A stretch of 42,545 nt of DNA from Clostridia bacterium (GTDB lineage Bacteria > Bacillota > Clostridia > Oscillospirales > CAG-272). Numbering within the stretch: position 1 is the first letter of the stretch; the number at the start of each line of letters is the position of its first letter. This document shows, in pieces, positions 37,501 to 42,545 of the stretch. Under the pieces are notes generated by a model, which saw nothing but the letters and a program-made list of their open reading frames with translations, had not been told where the DNA came from and ran no database searches. Position numbers and translations under genes: made by a program. The stretch covers positions 1 through 42,545 of the forward strand of contig JAFVTO010000195.1 in NCBI GenBank assembly GCA_017503165.1, given 5' to 3'.

Positions 37501-39695
37501 GCTCTTGCGATCTGTACGGGTGTAGTAGAGAATATTAACGTATCTGCCTTAACAAACAGTGTCTTGTTAAGTGTTATGTCATTTATAAGTTTAATAAGAG
37601 GAGCACCCTCGTTAAGTGCATTTTCAAGCTCATTCTGTGACTTGACAAGCACTGCAGTCCAAAGTCCATCTACAATGTCACCGTTATAATCCGTATAGCT
37701 TGGAATTCCGCTGTTTATTTCGGTTACGGTAAGCTTATTGTAAATAGCCCCAGACCAGTACGTACCGTCATACTCTTCCTCAATGTCAAGATCAATGTAA
37801 TTTGCTTTATTGATTGAAAGCTTAGCGCCTGCGGAGTTACCCCAGATGATAGGTCCGCCAACGGATGCCGTATTGCCGGAAACAGTCATACCGCTTATAG
37901 TAATAAGAGTACCGGTGGTAGTTGCATACAAGAAACCTCCCTTTGAAGCACTGTTATTAATAGCGGTTATGTTATAGAGCTTCAGATCACTCTTGTTGGA
38001 GACAAATATTCCTCCGCCCAAACCGTATGATAAGTTGTCAACAAAGGTACAGGAATGAATAATAGTTTCTACTGCGCCCGTATATATAAAGAGAGCGCCC
38101 GCGTTGGTTGTATTGGATTCTAAGCAAGCGTTGCCGGAAAAATATGTGCCGTAAACGCCTGTTACAGCAGACGTATACAAATACATGGCACTACCTGCGG
38201 TTGCCGTATTATTTTCTATGTTACTGTTGTATACTGAAAGTGTTGATGCCGTAGAATAAACAACACCGCCCTTACCGGATGCTGCGTTTTGTTGAGCATC
38301 AATTTTATTCATAACAACGTCTGCCGCGCCATTCATATAGATACCTGCGCCATTCGTAGCCTCATTGGATATAAACTTAACTTTGTCAAGCCTGGCTACA
38401 ACATAACCGGTTGTCTCGGAGCCTTCTGTGTAAACAGCACCGCCGTTTAGTGCAGAGTTTCCGGAAAATACGGTATTTGCAAGCATTATATCTGTAGTAA
38501 TGTTCAAGGTGTTATGTCCTGACGAAGCAATAGCACCGCCGTTTGATGTTGCAGTGTTATTATCAAACATACAATCCTGAGCACTTAAAGGTCCGTACTT
38601 ACCGCCGACATAAATTGCACCGCCTGTTTCTGCGGAGTTTCCACTGAACGTAGTATCCTGTGCAGTTACTCTGCCGGTTGAGTATATAGCACCGCCGTAT
38701 GTAGCTGCTGTGTTACCTGAAAAAACAACTCTACTCTCACAGTATTCGCTTACACCGCCAAGATATGTCTTTGCGCCAGAGCTTGTGGGAGCGTAGATAG
38801 CGCCACCTGCAGTTGAAGCTGTGTTATCCTTAATCGTAGCGTTATAAATGAATAGGGTACGGTAGTTATAGAAAACTCCTGCTCTTACAGCTGAGTTTCC
38901 TTCAAAAACACCGCCGTAAATATTCATAACCGCGTAGTTATAGAAGGCACCACCGTATGCGGATGTAGTAATTGAGCTATCAGTTGTACCTGAATTGTGT
39001 GAATATGTACCGCCGTAAATATTCATACAGCCATCTTTGGCTATTATGCCGACCGGACCGCCTATGGTAGAAACATTATTTGTGGGAAAACCGTGAATTG
39101 TGTCAAGAGTTCTCTCGTTGCCTGACTTATAGCAGTTAGTAGCCACAAAATCATTATAAAGGTCAGCCTGTGCGCCGGCACATACGAAAATAACTGAGCC
39201 TGTAACATCTACAGTCATATTTTCCTTATTGCCGTCTATAGTCAGCATGCTTGAGCCGTCGTCATCGTATCCGCCCAAGGAGAAGATTACTCCTGCTTCG
39301 CACAAGGTGTTGTCTACTTTCTGTCCAACTACAAACATATCACCTGCGAAATTTGCATTACGCGTCAACTTAACCTTCTCTTTACTGTAAACGATAGTAT
39401 TTTCGGTTATATAAAAAGTACGGTCAATTTCAAAATCCGCGGTGATGCAAATAGCATCAATACCGTCGCTCAAAGCAGCTTCCAGTTCCGCAGAGGTTGA
39501 AACATCCATGAATGTTGACGGGAACAAAAGCTCTCCGTCGTCATCATAAATTTCAGGACTTGCCTGTGTGAAAGGGACCTCATCCGATAATACGGAATCG
39601 CTCTCTTGCGCATATACAGACATTGGTAATACAGAAACGATCATTAGCAATGCCAATATTAATGCAAGGATTCGGTTTTTACGATTGATTTTCAT
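28542..39695 (-). CDS. Giant secreted protein: beta-helix x3, PLD-like, LamG x4, SGNH esterase
   Basis: A 3717-residue exported protein. A signal peptide (1-29, cut likely after SVYA) is followed by three right-handed beta-helix modules (about 62-675, 676-1290, 1291-2105) with some 47 GG-A-I-Y / FxxN rungs of the Pmp/autotransporter adhesin kind. A phospholipase-D-like domain spans about 2120-2595, with H2329-x-K2331...N2356 and H2553-x-K2555...N2577; both HKD motifs have Ser in place of Asp. A CxxC-rich linker follows (about 2610-2680), then LamG-like jelly rolls at about 2709-2864, 2899-3052, 3086-3236 and 3319-3469 with a CxxC segment before the last. An SGNH hydrolase (about 3499-3717) ends the protein: GDSI with S3508, GTND, and D3690-G-L-H3693. 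No LPXTG, SLH or dockerin is visible. It probably binds and de-esterifies surface or diet glycans. AAGGGAG precedes the ATG. Single-gene unit. Confidence 0.9.
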   Translation of the reverse strand: MKINRKNRILALILALLMIVSVLPMSVYAQESDSVLSDEVPFTQASPEIYDDDGELLFPSTFMDVSTSAELEAALSDGIDAICITADFEIDRTFYITENTIVYSKEKVKLTRNANFAGDMFVVGQKVDNTLCEAGVIFSLGGYDDDGSSMLTIDGNKENMTVDVTGSVIFVCAGAQADLYNDFVATNCYKSGNERTLDTIHGFPTNNVSTIGGPVGIIAKDGCMNIYGGTYSHNSGTTDSSITTSAYGGAFYNYAVMNIYGGVFEGNSAVRAGVFYNYRTLFIYNATIKDNTASTAGGAIYAPTSSGAKTYLGGVSEYCESRVVFSGNTAATYGGAIYSTGRVTAQDTTFSGNSAETGGAIYVGGKYGPLSAQDCMFDNNTATSNGGAIASSGHNTLNITTDIMLANTVFSGNSALNGGAVYTEGSETTGYVVARLDKVKFISNEATNGAGIYMNGAADVVMNKIDAQQNAASGKGGVVYSTASTLSVYNSNIENNTATAGSAMYLYTSAVTGVYGTYFSGNACLESNTTNAGALFIYTGAVETIIHSCTFVDNLSYGLGGGIFVSNKSDLKLYNITAINNSASKGGFLYATTTGTLITISGMTVSGNTASVGGPIIWGNSAGAKLSINKANYIDLDIEEEYDGTYWSGAIYNKLTVTEINSGIPSYTDYNGDIVDGLWTAVLVKSQNELENALNEGAPLIKLINDITLNKTLFVKADTLIFSTTPVQIARADDYIGIMFSVGSEEVPVSLEFGNEGYATKNLITINGSGIENAESAISVNANATVTVYESATVSNNNCTAGVITVKESGQLILNCTITDNSSTQEKIINNLGTVEIIGGSYTNNTGSLVYNNGTLTVTDGEISSNTATTGAAIYNESILFVNGGVFDSNTAEAGGAIYITDGTVNIAGGTFTSNSATVGGAIYTVGGNSILGGVYQENTATNGGAIFIDVNSDTTVSNTSFISNNAENGGAIYTVCFNTAIDSSSFKDNEAVNGGAIYVSDSILSISNNVFTSNSAEYGGSIYLEHSSLDASGDTFTSSNATYGGAIYAHNSDITVEATTFESCYADLNGGAVSALDSDITINYSEFEACSADNSGGAIYVEDTSLFLRESKFTFNSAETNGGAISLGDGATAEIVSTLFQANSAETDGGAIYLFTNGAKTTTQNCSFKENSATGFGGAICVSGKSIIELCDTSATSNSALRGGFMHITDTNTEVVINGISVSNNTANNGPIVYGNDTGATVYVNKKTWIDAQTSNLDSAYFFSAFYGKLTVKYDLTNSPATENAGGLDLSSAVEVSSADELENAIAAKTKYIKIVSDFDIDRTYYITYGATIFSSAPHVITRSPDFGGEFFVVGETADGVNSMLAKGDASLTLGNPNSSIDNLLIIDGNKDNMTVDVHGSIIFVVNGARVHFYNNLTVRNCHKNNNEKTLDAKYRLSRPERIGGSLAIIVMGSVNVHGGTYTNNSVREQTSTDEEGRLSSIGGLFYNQSNLNIYDGLFRYNEAARGGIVYNYDIVKIYGGEFVANQALTSGGAVYYSPSSVSCYLNIGFESDKQIIFRDNIGTTSGGVICSSGESSIVIYGNCSFDNNTTVSGSGGAIYAGGTLILRNTTFSNNSSTQYGGAIYASKTFESDYGHSIVTIENCSFISNNATYGGAYTVFTDTDESLTSGAISNVFSSEFIANSASNGGAIYTNNMSSLSFSGCTFEENTASGEGGAMYVIGNATVKIKDSKINSNTASSYAGAISVRSARLELDNTTISNNASNTNAGAIYIAYSSAYGNNSTVIVNDSVLKGNSSLGSGGAIYATRRAIEGDTNVLNVRATDFSANYSNNHGGAVYLTGGVHVDMNDVTFVSNSTRLKSEISGGAIGVVAGSSLEINNGIFTRNNTYLGGGIYIGTDASVVLNDITASKNMATFGGFIYSKFGDTKIYNSDIKTGSAASGAGIYLYEGATAEFYNTNFKGNATRTDNGGALFIYTFGKEVKVQNCNFDGNVAANVGGAIYVSGESLAKFYNNTGTDNSAVNGGFMYVTKAGTVVDVIGLTVSGNTVESGGKVFWINTKNATVNFNKSTYSDLDYTEEITDEYWSTVIEGNLVAVVEIQDKAPSYTDYKETIESVVSTTHKNPVSVDEIFNLAENSQDGFISSKYDTFPVLDKSSNFMSREQTIFKNINGNDVTVDTYVYQNYRPEGNMNVGQGLMIFQSMLYKQANPEEEVYIDIASYRFSVDAAVNINRNSRYFGYMRQLTKDYDEFGFVRISYLLVCAAKMGIHVNVMAHEEAYPLTSKDRLEPYFTKHMSDPCDPEYVTDKLVADYLTFTKYDWDISGSEMMHVKLCAVSHYLDMHGNVHKNAVWTSSSNLDGIRDAGYNANWKLQTATIISDHEQIYRVATNYLRLMPLYEEKDHIIEFQNIINVRSTKQIDLILAGRGDEIPEDEQIVYIGTKDDNVFEFYFTPFAGDILSWNETYNPYCKYLRELYDSEDYIVFTFNAAEYSGKFPLGTQIEQMIIDAFHNNKNPNNKIYANMESFDATTFDDLVVGVDIGFKSINKWELGEVHNKDLQFSYVKNGQRYYVSLLNSCNFHSGSMYFQPNFALVIKETTCASNSIFSTIGKYSTTTDVVTHTYGDEIRKEATETEHGMIYRECTCCKEQKVITTLHYSSDWIVEKVATPIENGIRYKECVVCHKLLESEETKHTVEGMNPDNNTGLGFINNAPIPVTIQKTPVTIEATVQYNKNGRGGIIFGNYSSYYDDDAINLEIFTEGRVRLFYITNGIRTDILFNTDIRSKTPVHIAVTVDGSTVNLYVDGVLAETVDVYNPLPDVHDGFVIGGDNREGNSQKFRGTIYSVSVFSDVRSADEIKADKEYISGNSEDLLISKYFTSNNAHEYVTDNTLSGTKFNSTTVHGIGKLNSAFATIEALIQLPTAYDGRGGVILSNYTESYSDTISLEILQEGKLRLFYIANGTKYDYSFTTDVRSDEPTHITVTLDGTVASLYVNGVFVESITLAVPVPSVTEGFAIGGDYRQNNAQYFKGTIYSVQLFSNIRTSEEIVNDIIHGSKDDEALVYSAYYTSSGVENEFKGQSFNEKLYGGLICNLNGTPHTFEVVIQLSPDCNGRGGIILSNNFKSKPIVSFEVFKEGKLRLYYVNGTETVDCKFDTDVRSDTPIHVALSVDGTIASLYINGKLTEVKELALPLPESTYGYHIGGDFRKNNTEYFKGTIYSVNLFDNARSEEEIKQDMVFVNKDNALASVNYINPKDIDISNLHKVGKFEVITDTTPTTDGTAKVVCDECGRVLGYYNIPYMSNGIIKNDYLNTGSALTEKDYYKINSTFDRNPKTFEILLKLSPGITERAGVILGNYNGSASERMNLEIYTKGNPRLWYKVNNVSYSYLFNTDVRSDEAVHLTFTIDGLSCSLYIDGVLYETIALDCEVPFDGSNFYIGTDARINAQSFKGEIYSASIFSDIRTADEIKRDMIMITSDTDNVLFSKYFVANEAVAVKGPWTDKTAIFVGDSITAGTNCDDRKYWELLKDYLELGSSDGLGIAGSCISSTSDYGIEHDPLINRYDEIPEADLITVFMGTNDYGHDTPLGTIDDTTDTSFYGALNVIIPALQAKYPNSKLVFITPLHRYGFGTNSATGEAHTFDYIPNGAGHTLEEYVNAILDVCEKYSVSVIDLYSNLDLDASLLETREYYMEDGLHPNSAGHRLIAEYVAHSLMEMSKDS
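29285..31575 (-). repeat. Four LamG-like domain repeats within the giant gene
   Basis: Four copies of about 460 bases (approximately 31108-31575, 30542-31000, 29990-30445, 29285-29745) encode the same pattern: GRGGIILxN, LEI(F/Y)xxGxxRL(F/Y)Y, F-TD(I/V)RSxxPxH(I/V), T-DG-LYxDGxL, IGGDxRxN and FxGTIYSVxxFSDxR-xEEI. The aligned codons suggest repeated duplication. Boundaries are approximate. Confidence 0.8.
33395..39515 (-). repeat. Three tandem beta-helix modules within the giant gene
   Basis: Each module starts with the same cap (S-x-x-E-L-E-x-A-(L/I) then I-x-x-D-F-x-I-D-R-T-x-Y-I-T) at about 39500, 37650 and 35810, and ends with the same cap (NNSAxxGGF(L/M), then SGNTA-, then a Tyr-Trp-Ser type segment) at about 37750, 35900 and 33430. 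In between lie rungs of about 20-27 residues whose DNA repeats the string TAGCACCGCC on the plus strand. Modules 1 and 3 are closest to each other at the N-cap, with DGNKxNMTVDV in both. Confidence 0.8.
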
Positions 39696-39733
39696 AAATA
39701 TCTCCCTTCTTGAAATACCTAATCGTTATTTAC

Positions 39734-39762
39734 AGTATAACACAGTATACCATGAAATACAA
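39734..39762 (-). promoter_or_regulatory. Promoter of the giant gene
   Basis: On the minus strand TTGTAT (39757-39762), 17-base spacer, TATACT (39734-39739); the expected leader is about 32 nt. A second TATACT lies 13 bases upstream within the spacer. Confidence 0.6.
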
Positions 39763-39866
39763 TATAAAGTGGGATTTTTTTGCAGATAGTGACATACTTG
39801 CCAGAATGTAACTACCCATTTTCGCTTTTATGTCGACAACTGCAGTGCCTGTAAGGAAAAAAGACA

Positions 39867-39966
39867 AGGCTCTGTTGAAAATAAAAAGAATCGCCCCTTG
39901 TATAAAGGTAACAAAGCGACTGAGGGATTGTTTGATGTAGTTTTAATCTTTGGATCTGTCACCGAG
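39867..39966. repeat. Degenerate palindromic repeat remnants upstream of the giant gene
   Basis: The stretch has GGCTCTGTT (39867), TCGCCCCTTGTATAAAGG...AACAAAGCGACTGAGGGATT (39891-39930, arms TCGC...TTGT / AACAAAGCGA), and GGATCTGTCACCGAG (39952-39966), the last matching the ends of the 25704-25877 element. The rest of 39763-40018 holds no gene or further signal that I can see. Confidence 0.4.
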
Positions 39967-40018
39967 TATGCCTGACCAATCCTTTATAATCCCTCTTTAA
40001 CGGCAATTCGTCATAAAT

Positions 40019-40036
40019 TGAAGCCTTAGGGCTTCA
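40019..40036 (-). terminator. Hairpin after the metallophosphoesterase gene
   Basis: TGAAGCC (40019-40025) pairs with GGCTTCA (40030-40036) around TTAG. Read on the minus strand it follows the phosphoesterase stop by about 18 bases and is followed by ATTTATG, a weak U tract. Probable terminator of the two-gene unit. Confidence 0.5.
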
Positions 40037-40054
40037 TGATTTGAACGCACCGGG

Positions 40055-40609
40055 TCACGGATGGGCTTCCTTAAAGAGACGATTGTTCTCAACCAGCTCA
40101 TCGAAGGTCACCGGCTTCATTCCGTTTATATCCACCCCCGCGTTGAGCACGCGTTCACGGGCTCTGATAAGGGGCCAGAAATCATCCGATGTGTCATCGT
40201 GAAGATGTCCGTGTATCATGTAGCTTTTTTTTGCCCGCTTCCATGTGAGCAGAGGATAATGACACAGGGTCATTCCCCGCTGACCGTCGGATATTTCAAG
40301 CATATTGCTCACGCTTTGAAAATACTGTGAAAGATCCACCTTATTTATCCATGATCCGTCATGATTACCGAGGATAAGGTGCTTTTTGCCCTTAAGACGG
40401 GAGAGAACTCCCTCCACATCCGCGGCGCGAAAGAACATATCCCCCAGAATATAAACCGTATCGTTTCCGCTTACGCGCTCATTCCAATTTCTGATAAGAG
40501 TCTCGTTCATTTCCTCAATGGACGAAAACTGCCTTCCGAATTTCAAAACGTTTTCGTGCCCAAAATGAGTGTCCGAAATAAAAAAAATCTTCTTTTGTTC
40601 TCTTGCCAT
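40055..40609 (-). CDS. Calcineurin-like metallophosphoesterase
   Basis: A 184-residue cytoplasmic two-metal phosphoesterase of the small YfcE-like class. All ligands are present: D13-x-H15 (ISDTHFGH), D57 (ILGDMFF), N82-H83-D84 (GNHD), H117 (CHYPL) and H133-G-H135 (HGHLH). The substrate is unknown; relatives hydrolyse phosphodiesters or phosphomonoesters. It follows the acyltransferase gene after 76 bases on the same strand, with GGAG 8 bases before the ATG, so it is probably co-transcribed. Confidence 0.92.
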   Translation of the reverse strand: MAREQKKIFFISDTHFGHENVLKFGRQFSSIEEMNETLIRNWNERVSGNDTVYILGDMFFRAADVEGVLSRLKGKKHLILGNHDGSWINKVDLSQYFQSVSNMLEISDGQRGMTLCHYPLLTWKRAKKSYMIHGHLHDDTSDDFWPLIRARERVLNAGVDINGMKPVTFDELVENNRLFKEAHP

Positions 40610-40685
40610 TTAATATACTCCACTATAAAAATTCCAACGCAAAATGTAAAAAATCTAAGTAAATCAAGCAATTTTTTTCTAAGAT

Positions 40686-41969
40686 CTACCGCGTTCTTGA
40701 AGTTTTGCCTCTTCTGGATTCCGCCAGCTTCATCTTGTAAAGCTCTTCTGTGGCAAGCCTTGTCTTTGTTACCACGCCCTCCTGTGTCGGAAAGCAGTAA
40801 AACAGTCGGTCACGGTTTCCGATGCTTATCATATCCCCGATCTCATACCAGAAATAATCGGAATTAAGACTGTGTGAGGAAAGAGGCTTTTGCTCATAGT
40901 GCAACTCTCCATCGCAACCGTCAAGAACAAATCCCTCCGCTCCGTGAGTCAGTCTGCCCTCTCCGACCATATACAAAGCCTTATGGTCCACCAGCATACC
41001 TATCTTGACCGGTGTATCCAGGGAATATTCTCCGGAAAGAAGCTGCTCTCTTACACATTCCCGCTCCCAGGCATACCAATCAGGAATATGCTCAAATACC
41101 GTATCTCCATCGTCAGCCTTAAGCCTTCCCAGGGTATCCATACGGTGACGCTTGCCGCAAGCGTTACACACAAGCTCAACACCCTCGCCGCGCATCTGTC
41201 CCTCGGTGTGACAGCTACAGCATTTATACAGTATGCGCTCAAGTCCCGTAGCGCGAAATGGCTCGGTTATCTCTATTTTGTTTTCGTATTGCCATGCAAA
41301 ATTATCAAATGTAAACGCCCTTTTGATTCCCTCATTCAGCGACTCCGCTGACAGCGACTCTATTTGCTCGGCATTAAACAGACATTTAACATCTGCGCTC
41401 ACCTTCACCTTTCGCAGTCTCAGCCCGTTATACAGAGGATCTCGGGCAAATGCGCCGTGAGTGGTTACCATCAGAACCGGAACCTTCAGCATTTTCAGTA
41501 GGGAGCCGAGATTATCCGGAATGGTCGTAGCGCAGCCGTCAAAGCTGTATCCTGCTTCCGGATACATAAGAACACTGGTCTTTTTTGTTTGAAGGGCGTA
41601 TTTCATATCCCGTATCAGCGTCAGATCCATAACATATTTCTGAGTAGGGATGCAACCGATGCGTCGCATAAGCCACGCTTTACCCACCAGCCCATCAGTG
41701 GTACAAACGATATTATACGGCATCGGGAAAAATATCCTGGATACTATTTTCAGATCTATAAAGCTGGAGTGATTCATCAGAATAAGAAACGGTCCCTTCA
41801 GTTTCTTCTCCGTGAAGGTATAGGTAAATCTTGTTTTCAGCATATCCACTATAGCCAGAATACGCACAAGGGCAGTAAGCAAAATCCAGGGACGCCTCGG
41901 CTTCACGTGCTTTGGTCTGGGGAGCGCCATTACCTGGGAATATGTTTTATTCACGGTTTTTATCTTCAT
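40686..41969 (-). CDS. PlsC-like acyltransferase with zinc ribbon and C-terminal domain
   Basis: A 427-residue protein. The N-terminal half is a lysophosphatidate acyltransferase-type domain: FLILMNHSSFIDL (61-73) gives the H67-x4-D72 catalytic pair, and LMYPEAG (134-140) is the third block. Residues 250-271 form a zinc ribbon (CCSC...CNAC), and about 150 residues follow with no domain I can name (WYAWERECVREQL, then beta-rich). Ordinary PlsC is about 200-250 residues, so the tail doubles it. The ATG at 41969 has AGGAG 9 bases upstream; a start at 42032 would lie within the promoter (42004-42032). It likely acylates a phospholipid precursor or other lipid acceptor at the membrane. Confidence 0.85.
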   Translation of the reverse strand: MKIKTVNKTYSQVMALPRPKHVKPRRPWILLTALVRILAIVDMLKTRFTYTFTEKKLKGPFLILMNHSSFIDLKIVSRIFFPMPYNIVCTTDGLVGKAWLMRRIGCIPTQKYVMDLTLIRDMKYALQTKKTSVLMYPEAGYSFDGCATTIPDNLGSLLKMLKVPVLMVTTHGAFARDPLYNGLRLRKVKVSADVKCLFNAEQIESLSAESLNEGIKRAFTFDNFAWQYENKIEITEPFRATGLERILYKCCSCHTEGQMRGEGVELVCNACGKRHRMDTLGRLKADDGDTVFEHIPDWYAWERECVREQLLSGEYSLDTPVKIGMLVDHKALYMVGEGRLTHGAEGFVLDGCDGELHYEQKPLSSHSLNSDYFWYEIGDMISIGNRDRLFYCFPTQEGVVTKTRLATEELYKMKLAESRRGKTSRTR

Positions 41970-42003
41970 ATCATCAGACTCCTCATTTGCGTTGAGTAAG
42001 TTT

Positions 42004-42032
42004 AGAATACCACATTTCCACGGTTTTGTCAA
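42004..42032 (-). promoter_or_regulatory. Promoter of the acyltransferase-phosphoesterase unit
   Basis: TTGACA (42027-42032) on the minus strand, 17-base spacer, TATTCT (42004-42009). The expected RNA start near 41997 supports the ATG at 41969. Confidence 0.75.
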
Positions 42033-42105
42033 GACTTCGTGCTATCTGATAGTAAAAACTGTGGCAAAAGCCCACAACTTGCAAAAAAGGACGGAGAGTA
42101 CGGAC

Positions 42106-42175
42106 TGTACTCTAAAGGACAGTTTTTAAATCCAACAGGAATTAGCACCCACCAACAGGAAAAAGACAGAGAATG
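42106..42175 (+). repeat. Dispersed intergenic repeat, copy 2
   Basis: Matches copy 1 (28297-28355) over about 58 bases ending ACCAACAGGAAAA and runs on into AGACAGAG, also found in copy 1. Just upstream AGAGTAC-GGACT-GTACTCT (about 42096-42114) is a perfect hairpin. Confidence 0.5.
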
Positions 42176-42235
42176 TTTTCTTGACAACTACTGAGTTAAT
42201 TAAAGACATATTCTCTTGTAAAGCATAATTCCGCC

Positions 42236-42398
42236 CGTGTCATCCTGAGCGGAGCGTAAGCGAAGTCGAGCTGCGAAGCAGTGTGAGGTGTAAGCCGAGC
42301 AGGATCTCGGGCGAGAACAGCTTTCTTTCCATCGTAGATATCCCCTACGGGTTCGACTGCGGGCGGCGCATGCGCCTTCCTCCGCTCAGGATGACACG
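42236..42398. repeat. Inverted-repeat element with perfect 19-bp ends
   Basis: CGTGTCATCCTGAGCGGAG (42236-42254) and its exact inverse (42380-42398) bound a 163-base, GC-rich, non-coding element with AGGATCTCGGGCG inside. From memory this TGTCATCCTGAGCGGAGC family is common between genes of gut clostridia and gives rise to false small proteins. Confidence 0.75.
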
Positions 42399-42421
42399 AG
42401 GGGGGATACGCTACCTCCCGT

Positions 42422-42471
42422 GAGGCAGAAAAAGCCTCCCATAGTGGCACCTGCCGTAGAGCAGGTGCCAC
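42422..42471. repeat. Two adjacent hairpins
   Basis: GAGGC (42422-42426) pairs with GCCTC (42434-42438); GTGGCACCTGC (42444-42454) pairs perfectly with GCAGGTGCCAC (42461-42471). They lie between the inverted-repeat element and the tandem array at the window end. Confidence 0.65.
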
Positions 42472-42472
42472 A

Positions 42473-42545
42473 GTTATATTCGCCTGCAGCGAGTTATATT
42501 GCTTCGCAGTGATATTCGTCTTGCGACGAGTGATATTCGCTTCGC
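42473..42545 (+). repeat. Tandem G(T/G)TATATT-type repeats with small palindromes
   Basis: Units start at 42473 (GTTATATT), 42493 (GTTATATT), 42509 (GTGATATT) and 42530 (GTGATATT), at spacings of 20, 16 and 21 bases. Each is followed by a short GC palindrome such as CGCCTGCAGCG, GCTTCGC or CGTCTTGCGACG. The array runs off the window. Spacers are too short and not unique, so it is not CRISPR. Confidence 0.7.

Noticed and set aside
40622-40650. Separate promoter for the metallophosphoesterase
   Set aside because: TTTACA-17-TATAGT is present, but the RNA would start downstream of the Shine-Dalgarno site at 40617-40620, so it cannot serve this gene well.
42196-42471. Minus-strand 91-codon frame
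   Set aside because: It lies wholly in the inverted-repeat element and hairpins, a known source of false small proteins.
42473-42545. CRISPR array
   Set aside because: Repeat word is 8 bases and spacers are short palindromes, not 30-base unique spacers; no cas genes are present.
1-42545. tRNA, rRNA, transposase or phage genes
   Set aside because: None was recognised on either strand; the mobile-looking parts are short non-coding repeats only.

Overview
The window looks like chromosome from a gut-type low-to-mid GC Firmicute, most likely a Clostridia/Oscillospiraceae-like bacterium; the genus cannot be fixed from sequence alone. The basis is AGGAG/AAAGG ribosome binding sites, many sigma-A promoters of the TTGACA-17-TATAAT type, a GPH sugar symporter, a corrinoid/URO-D family methyltransferase-like protein, a TraX-like acyltransferase, and several palindromic intergenic repeats of a kind common in gut clostridia. 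All genes read with the standard code and use TGA as stop.

Layout. 1-2966: the 5' part of a sodium-coupled (NSS) transporter, a Gfo/Idh/MocA oxidoreductase and branched-chain aminotransferase ilvE; the last two converge on a shared terminator. 3211-5217: a GNAT acetyltransferase and radA in one minus-strand unit. 5259-7739: a compact plus-strand unit with its own promoter and terminator, encoding a P-loop kinase fused to an HD phosphohydrolase domain and a T4 Rnl1-type RNA ligase. This is a self-contained candidate RNA end-healing and sealing (RNA repair) cassette.

7820-20646: a minus-strand polysaccharide cluster of about 12.8 kb, visibly AT-richer than its flanks. In transcription order it holds a strong promoter, a long leader with the remnant of a sugar aminotransferase, PIG-L deacetylase, initiating sugar-phosphate transferase, SDR epimerase, ATP-grasp ligase, a TRAP-type large permease with two small membrane proteins, a GT2, a GT32, a GT2 broken by an in-frame TGA, an O-antigen-ligase-like polymerase, a pyruvyl transferase, an F420-beta-like remnant, and a Wzx-type flippase before the terminator. 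Three broken genes suggest the cluster is decaying or recombining.

20747-28183: a TraX-like membrane protein, then a sugar-use locus: URO-D family protein and AraC regulator on minus, and a divergent GPH symporter plus cytoplasmic GH2 glycosidase on plus. A dyad in the divergent promoter region is the likely regulator site, and a palindromic element sits between symporter and glycosidase.

28542-39762: one 3717-residue secreted protein. It has a signal peptide, three complete right-handed beta-helix modules (about 47 GGAIY-type rungs), a phospholipase-D-like domain with degenerate HKD motifs, four LamG-like lectin domains separated by CxxC segments, and a C-terminal SGNH/GDSL esterase. No LPXTG, SLH or dockerin anchor is seen. 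This architecture and the RNA repair pair are the two most interesting systems here.

40019-42545: a metallophosphoesterase and an unusual PlsC-like acyltransferase with a zinc ribbon, then a repeat-rich tail: a dispersed repeat, a 163-bp element with perfect 19-bp inverted ends, hairpins, and a tandem GTGATATT array running off the window end.
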